From: Gadus chalcogrammus
Taxonomy: Eukaryota > Chordata > Actinopteri > Gadiformes > Gadidae
Reading direction: 5' to 3'
NCBI RefSeq assembly: GCF_026213295.1
Contig: NC_079413.1
Coordinates: 21,174,165-21,238,164 of the forward strand
DNA: 64,000 nt
The position numbers and the translations under genes are program-made. This document shows, in pieces, positions 57,113 through 64,000 of this stretch. Within the stretch, counting starts at the first letter, position 1. Every line of letters begins with the position of its first letter. The notes below the pieces were generated by a model. It saw nothing but the letters and a program-made list of their open reading frames with translations, did not search any database and was not told where the DNA came from.

Positions 57113-59943
57113 GGGTAAACATCGTCGGCACCTTAATGGAGGTCAACTGGGCGCATTCCAAACACAGATGACCCGAGGCTTGCGCTATGCTAATCCAGAC
57201 TGTGAGTCCGCTAGATAGTACTGAATCAAGACATGAGGATATTTTGTTGATCCACTATCTAGTCGTAGTGTTTTACATATGAGTACGGTAAGAGTTGGTG
57301 CTAATGAACACACACATTGATCAATCGGCTGACTGTGTTATAGCCAATAGTAGCTGTGGCATTTAGTGTGTTCCAGGTTGTTGATTGGTGTGTGAGATAA
57401 TTGAAAATCCGGAATTCCGTCATTGGAAATCCGTGAGAATATAAAAGGTTTAGCTTGGGTCTGTCTGTGAAGGCACGTAAAGGGTTCACAAAGATTTACA
57501 AAGACGAGCAAAAGAGACGTAGTGGCCATATTGATTAGTTCGGTGGGGAAAATTTTGATAAATCAATGCATACATTTTTGCTCTGCATTCCATTTGTAGG
57601 GATCATTTGGAATACATTTCCATTGAGTTGTCATGGTTTTCCCGAAGATTCTTAGGAACGAACATTCCAATATAGCCGGTATTGGAAAAATGTCTATACC
57701 GACTCAGTACCAGTACAGAAGACCTGACCTGCATCGCATCGAACCCCATCTCAGGAGGCTAAATATGCTCCTCTAACTCCTTGCTTGTTTTGAATGTCTG
57801 AAGTTAGCCTCACATTAATTAGGGCCGAACTCCAGCTAGTCTGCGCCGTGATGAGGCAACGCGGCACGAAAAAGCAGACGACCCTTTCAAGCAGGATTTA
57901 AACAGGATTGATTTTCTTTATTACTGACGACAGCTGGTATGGAAACACTGGCCATCAAAGCCTTAAGGGAGCTACAGCTGTTGTGCAAAGACAAGTCGGG
58001 CCATCGTTACAAAGTTGGCAAGTCATAAGCCCTTAAGAGATGCTGGAGCTACCGGATAGGCTTTTTATCATGCCGACCTCAACCAATTACAGAGAGGCGC
58101 TGTTACTGTTGTCTCAAGGCCATGAGACACAGTGGCGCAACATCATAAGCCCACAGATGTTACGTGATGATGATAGCATCGACTCTGGGTTATTAATTAC
58201 GCGAAAAATATACTTTTGATAATGGCTATCAAATGATTTCATCAAAGGTGTAGTACCTGAGATTGATTTCTGACAATTAACTTTGCTTACTGAGAGTGAA
58301 ACTAATCTTTTAACACATGTTAAACAGTTTTAAGACTTGTTCAACCTGATTATTACACTGTGATTTTACTTAAAATGGTTTTGTGGCTTCATCCATTTAC
58401 GGTGGCGTCCAACAGCATAGAGCTGTTAAAACTAACTTTCGTTACTTCAGCACTTCTTTTCACTCCGCTCCTCCCAACCGTCCCATCGCACAGCCCAGGC
58501 TCATTATTTCTGTTTTCCCATCCGGGCTGGAGACAGCGGGTGAAAGCGCTCGCTTGTCCCTGAGTTTTTGAGGCCACTGAGGCAGGCGCCTGGAGCCCCC
58601 CCGCTGAGTGTAGCGGTGCCACAGAGTCGCTCTTGTTTGTGCCAGGAGACTGCGGAGGAGTTCACACCCCCGTGCTCTCACGGTTATTCAGATTCAGATT
58701 AACTTTGTGTCCACCCGGATTGAAATTGTCTCCGGACCGGCTCAGTGAAAAAACGAAAGAATAACAAGACACAACAACTTCAAGGAAACAAGTCATTTGA
58801 AACAGTTTGATTGGTTAAAGGCAGCTTTGACATACATTTTTGTTGGTGCTATCATTGATGTCAGTGTTTCTTTTTGTACGTGTTCTTTTTAGAACGAAGG
58901 CCCTGATGGGAGCGTATGAAATGTTTTTTGGATGGGATGGGAGTGATTCTGTGAATACTGACAATATCCTCTGAACAGGCGAGGGTGGGGGTCATTTGGG
59001 AATTCACCAGGGGTGTTCTCTTCATGGTGCACGGTTCCCCATGACTCTCTGGCTCTTCAGCACCGAGGAATGACACAATCCTGGGAAACAGGAGTTTTTT
59101 AATGGGTCTCTCTTTTTATTCTACTACTGTCATGCAAACCTGCTGCTGTGACAACAGCATTTCCTACCTGGGATTAATAAAGTACCTTTAGTAAAATACC
59201 TCTTGGATGAATTAAGTACATTTACTAACGTACCTCTGGGATCAATGAAGTACCTTAACTGGGTGCAGCTGGGATTAATCATAAGCATATTTCAAGATTT
59301 CAAGCATACCTTGATGTCAGCATGGCAAATTAATTTGTATTGCCCTTAATCACGTTTACAGTCTCAAATAAATTAAACAAATTCCCAAACCCAAAGGGAA
59401 CCAAGTGGTGGGATCCTCTCTCAAGGAACGGCGAGGAGGGCAATATGTGCTGAGTGGTCAGAGAGATACAGGGCTACTTGTATCTTAGCAAAAGGTATCT
59501 AGACAATGGATCTTAATAATGTGAATACCTTGCTGGTAACATATCAGCACTGGAGGATAGTAGATATTGATAGGATTCTGGATATAAGAAATTCAACTCG
59601 ACAATCGTAAAAAATAATTGGCACTTTATGACATAAATAAGTAAATACAATGCATGAAATATATTGTTTGATAAATACTGATAAAAAATAAATTGCTGCA
59701 GTGGTCATAGTTTCTGATGGGGACCATGCAGAAAGAAATCCAGCGCTTCTAAATGTTAAAAGAGAAATGCCTTTAATGTTGCTCTGCACATCAAACGACT
59801 GCGTCCACCCACACTGTTCCAAATGAGCGTTCCCTCCCTTTCTCCTCTCCATCCTCCCTCCCCATCACTCGTGCGTGGCTCCTGGAATAATATATTTATT
59901 TTGTTTTGCTTGTTTCCACCCTCTCTCGGATTTTGGTAAAAAT

Positions 59944-59945
<2 letters not shown>
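57113..59945. other. Upstream flank of MYH-B, no gene seen
   Basis: No supported coding region. The right half is ordinary AT-rich spacer; distal muscle enhancers could lie here but none can be named from sequence. Confidence 0.5.
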
Positions 59946-59981
<36 letters not shown>

Positions 59982-60025
59982 TCTTTCTCTCTTTCTCTCT
60001 TTCTCTCTTTCTCTCTGTCTCTCTG

Positions 60026-60058
<33 letters not shown>

Positions 60059-60075
60059 GAATCTCTCTCTCTCTG

Positions 60076-60172
<97 letters not shown>
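59946..60172. repeat. (CT)n microsatellite
   Basis: CT dinucleotides with scattered TTTC and GAAT interruptions over about 230 bp. Confidence 0.97.
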
Positions 60173-60173
<1 letters not shown>

Positions 60174-61248
60174 CTCCACTCCGCCCTCTCACAGCATCGA
60201 GCAGAGCTGCCGCCTCTGTCCTGGGGCTGCTCCGTCTAACCGTACAGCCGGCTCCAAACCGGGCCTGGCTCTCTGAGCACTCAACTCCAGTCAGATGTGA
60301 AAGCGATCACTTCCCCTTTGTGAGTCCCAACACACTCGTAGGCTCACACCATATGTTTCCTCTGGTAACTGCAGAGCTCCAGCCCTCCTGCACTCTGAGC
60401 TGCCTCCAGGGGGTGTATCTGGGGGTGGCTGATAGTGTTTTACTGTCATTGTTTGAACGGCAGAGTGGTTAAAAAGAAGGAGACATGCATTAGTAAAAAA
60501 AGAGTGTGGATTCAGAATAAGAAACCAAGAGGCTTACACAGGTACCCATATAGTGTATATATTCATACACATATATACATATATATAGATGCATATTTAT
60601 ATGAATATATATATATATATACATATATATATTCAATAATTATTCAGAGAAGAATAATTGTATATTGATGGATAAAGAATAATCATTGCAACAAATGGAA
60701 TGAAAAAACATATGAAATCAGACAGGCACTGGATCACATTTCACCAGGAAGGACAAGTGTGCTGAGTGGTTGTGAGTGGAGCTGATGGAAAGCAACCAAG
60801 ATTGCGTCTGATACCCGTAATGTTCTGACGAAATGTCTTGTAGCTCGGGATTAAATTGAGAAGATTGCAGAATTTAGTCGTTGCGGTTCATAAATCAGCC
60901 TCCACTCTCCAAAAATGAATTAGAAAGCTTTTACACAGGGGATCTATTGATCCTGATCCCTATCAGCATCTCATGCTATACCGATCATTTACCGTTTCCA
61001 TTAGTGTCATCACCACTGTTTACTATCATCTCTTTTGTCGTTTAAGGGACGCTTTGTTCCACAGAGGAAGAAACTTCCAGTGGATTCTGATTCAGGTCAT
61101 TGAGGAGCAGGTGGGATTGAGCTTTCTGAAGATGCTATTCTAAAGGCTGCGGACATTGAGGATTAAACTCTTCCTTTCAGCTGGGGGGTCAAACAGCCTG
61201 GCCGATTCACCGAGCTGACTCTCCACTATGAGTACACCTGGAACGCCT

Positions 61249-61250
<2 letters not shown>
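60173..61250. other. Spacer with no recognised gene
   Basis: A GC-richer block at 60180-60330 ends in a donor-like TTTGTGAGT and could be a noncoding first exon of a gene to the right, but nothing supports it. AT-rich (TA)n sequence follows at 60550-60650. Confidence 0.35.
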
Positions 61251-61546
<296 letters not shown>

Positions 61547-62064
61547 TCTATCTTCACCTCTCCCTCTCTCTCTCTTTTACTTTGCTGCAAGTAGAAACTA
61601 GAACGACTAGGAGCAGTTGAGCGAAATTCCTGTCATGTTTTCCTCTTAAGCAAATCGAGAGCGTAGCAATTGATTATTGTCCCCAGGGGGTGCTATAACC
61701 CCCCCCCCCCCCTTGTGAAACGTTAATTAGATTTAGATTATCTATTAACTAAGCACATTAAAACATAGACATCATTGGATACAAAACCACATGAGCAGCA
61801 CTGCCTTATGAGAGTGCTGCGCTGCTCATGATAATGATCGTTTCATCTTCGGTGTTAGTACCAGGCTAAATATCTCTGTTTAAACTGATCATAATCGGCG
61901 TTATATTAGTTAGTGTGTCCCGTGTAGTTCAGTATTTTCCTTTGTTACGGTCTGAATTCTGCCAACACTGGAGCTGGAGCTGAATTCATGGAGCTGAATT
62001 GACAGCATGGTATCTAGGGTAGTCGAGGACAATTTGCCTTCATTACAAATACATTTATGTCACT
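61547..62064. other. Spacer, no gene seen
   Basis: Contains a poly(C) run at about 61699-61712. Nothing else recognised. Confidence 0.4.
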
Positions 62065-62126
62065 GTGTGTGTGCTTGTGTGTGCTTGTGTGTGTGCGTGT
62101 CTGTGTGTGTGTGTGTGTGTTTGTGC

Positions 62127-62201
<75 letters not shown>

Positions 62202-62299
62202 GGTGTGTGTTTGTGTGCATGAGTGTGTGTTCATATCTATCACTGTGTGTGTATCTGTGGGTGTGTGTGTTTGTGTGTTTGTTTATGTGTGTCTGTATC

Positions 62300-62390
<91 letters not shown>

Positions 62391-62392
62391 TG
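62065..62392. repeat. (GT)n microsatellite, two long blocks
   Basis: Two pure GT blocks (about 62130-62198 and 62302-62382) joined by degenerate GT-rich sequence. Confidence 0.95.
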
Positions 62393-62399
62393 CATGAGT

Positions 62400-64000
62400 G
62401 ACTTTGTGTATGTGTGTGTCATAGTGTCTAGAACCCTTCATCCCATTTATTTATTTTTTTATCGTCACAAGGCAATTTATAACACACAAAGGGGGAATCA
62501 TTACATACAGACAGTATATATATATATGATCATACCAATGTATTAATACAAGCAGGTTCACACATTAGATGTTTCCGCCAATGAAATAAAATCATAAAAT
62601 AATAATAATAATAAATCCAGTGTCAGTACACGGTCCAGACTCTGCAAACTGGCATGCAAAACAAATGCCCGTCCAAAGAGTCTAGGCCGTGCACCAACTC
62701 CGGATTTCCCATGAGTGGACATAAAAAAAATGGACCACGGACTGAAAAATGGCCGCCCATTCATTCCTATGAAAACTGCTCAATGGCGCAGGGGAACATC
62801 AAGGAGAGATTTGCTTCCGCATCGTGGGCGCCTAGACACGCCCTAGTCCGTGACATTTTCTAGCATTGTAGCATCCCAAACGAGTGCACTCGCATTGTTT
62901 ACCGACCATGGACGTATAAGTTACTAACCCCCCCGATGCTTCTCTATGTGTGATCTTCAAATTACACTCCTCCTGCCATCTGGGCAACAATTATTATTTA
63001 ACAATAATAAAAATATGTATAACTTATATTATTATTTTAGTTTGTCAATTTTTGACCTTATAGAGAAAAACACCTTCTATATGCATTTTCAGTTTTGTAT
63101 TTTAAAACAAAAATGTAAATTACAACTCGTTTTTTTATATATTTCTCTGTTTTTCTGTTTCTGACAATGAGAATCAAATGACCAAATATATACACAGACC
63201 CATCAGATCTGAATGACAGAAATACAATTGTGAGAATCTTTTAATTTCAATATTCAGAGGAAATAAGGCCTATTGTATGTAAATAAGATTAAAGATATCT
63301 AGGGAGTATAACTGATAACCCTAACCCTGACCCTGTAATACTATAATCAAGAAGACATACAGGCAGTTCAAATAAAAGAGATATAACTTAATTGATCTGG
63401 GATCTTCATAAATATGTAAGATTGCTCCATATAACATATAACACCAACAACGTAGTAAACGTATGTAGGCCTAGAAAAATACAGTTCAATGTTATTGCTT
63501 AAGAAACAGATTCCTTCCAACTAACTATTTACGAAAAATGCAATAAATAATTTATATAAAAGTAAACGGTTACATATCGACCAGCAACGAAGTTGGAGTA
63601 GCCTACCCAAATAATGAATTAATGAATAATGAATTGTAACAAACCAACATTATTAACTGTCATACATAGCTCAACAAGCAAATTAAAATGAAATGCCAAC
63701 ACAGCTGAAATGTTAATATCAGACTATGAACAATATTATGAAAATTACGTAGGTCTCCCATCATTCAGGTAATCAATACGTCAGTGCCTGTGACGGCTAT
63801 TTCAATGATATGTGTGTTTTGTATATCCGTGTTCAACGCCATTCATGTTGAGTAAATGGAAAAACCTCAGACACGAGAAGTTAATGGCCGTTTGTTTCAC
63901 TACGACTCCTTTCAGCTGCCCACCCCTCCTTCTCAAGCAAAAAATAAATACATAAAACGGCTAATAAAACACTTCGGGAGGCGTTTTGAAAAGAGAAAAC
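62400..64000. other. Right-edge spacer, no gene seen
   Basis: AT-rich. The block at 62600-62930 is GC-richer and has the look of an old repeat copy, but no terminal repeats or frame were found. Confidence 0.4.

Noticed and set aside
57497..57525. AAAGACGAGCAAAAGAG resembles the mature miR-208 sequence
   Set aside because: Only about 13 bases match, the seed region differs, no good hairpin partner is seen and it lies upstream of MYH-B rather than in a myosin intron.
60180..60330. First exon of a gene to the right, such as gas7, which flanks the human MYH cluster
   Set aside because: Only a GC-rich block and a donor-like TTTGTGAGT; no coding sequence to recognise.
62057..62546. Cys/Val-rich open frames in the GT repeats, and similar ones at 13491, 18628, 40609, 59865 and 61207
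   Set aside because: Low-complexity translations of microsatellites.

Overview
The window is vertebrate nuclear DNA, almost certainly from a teleost fish. The genes are split by GT-AG introns. The gene content matches the vertebrate tmem220-sco1-skeletal MYH block. The spacers carry fish-type repeats: tRNA-derived SINEs with a tail close to TGGATAAAAGCGTCTGCTAAATG, hAT and TTAA-flanked MITEs, and very long (CA)n, (CT)n and (GAAA)n arrays. I cannot name the species.

Layout, left to right. Positions 1-3180 hold a 31-bp minisatellite split by a hAT element, then a TTAA-flanked MITE. Positions 3183-8970 (minus) hold the first five coding exons of tmem104; the rest lies beyond the left edge. Tmem220 (10334-11785, plus) and sco1 (12397-16590, plus) are complete. 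After a 3.3-kb spacer comes a 38-coding-exon sarcomeric myosin heavy chain, MYH-A (20526-35850, plus). A second one, MYH-B (38368-56597, minus, 39 coding exons), lies tail-to-tail with it across a 2.5-kb spacer. The last 7 kb, upstream of MYH-B, hold repeats and no gene I can support.

The tmem220-sco1-MYH order matches the neighbourhood of the human 17p13 skeletal MYH cluster, where MYH3 lies beside SCO1; MYH-A is MYH3-like and sits in that place. ADPRM, which lies between SCO1 and TMEM220 in human, was not found in the spacer. Tmem104 as a neighbour and the inverted orientation of MYH-B depart from the tetrapod arrangement. SCO1 is a mitochondrial copper chaperone for cytochrome c oxidase. 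The two MYH genes encode thick-filament motors. TMEM104 and TMEM220 are membrane proteins without a well-established role.

The most interesting signals are in the MYH pair. (1) MYH-B intron 2 is filled with about 30 tandem copies of its own 3' splice site; any upstream copy used as acceptor would bring an in-frame TAG. (2) MYH-A and MYH-B share patches of near identity that run into introns, which points to recent gene conversion. (3) MYH-A carries five single-base indels in three exons; four of them lie inside these near-identical patches, so real lesions and assembly error must be separated. No wholly new system was seen.
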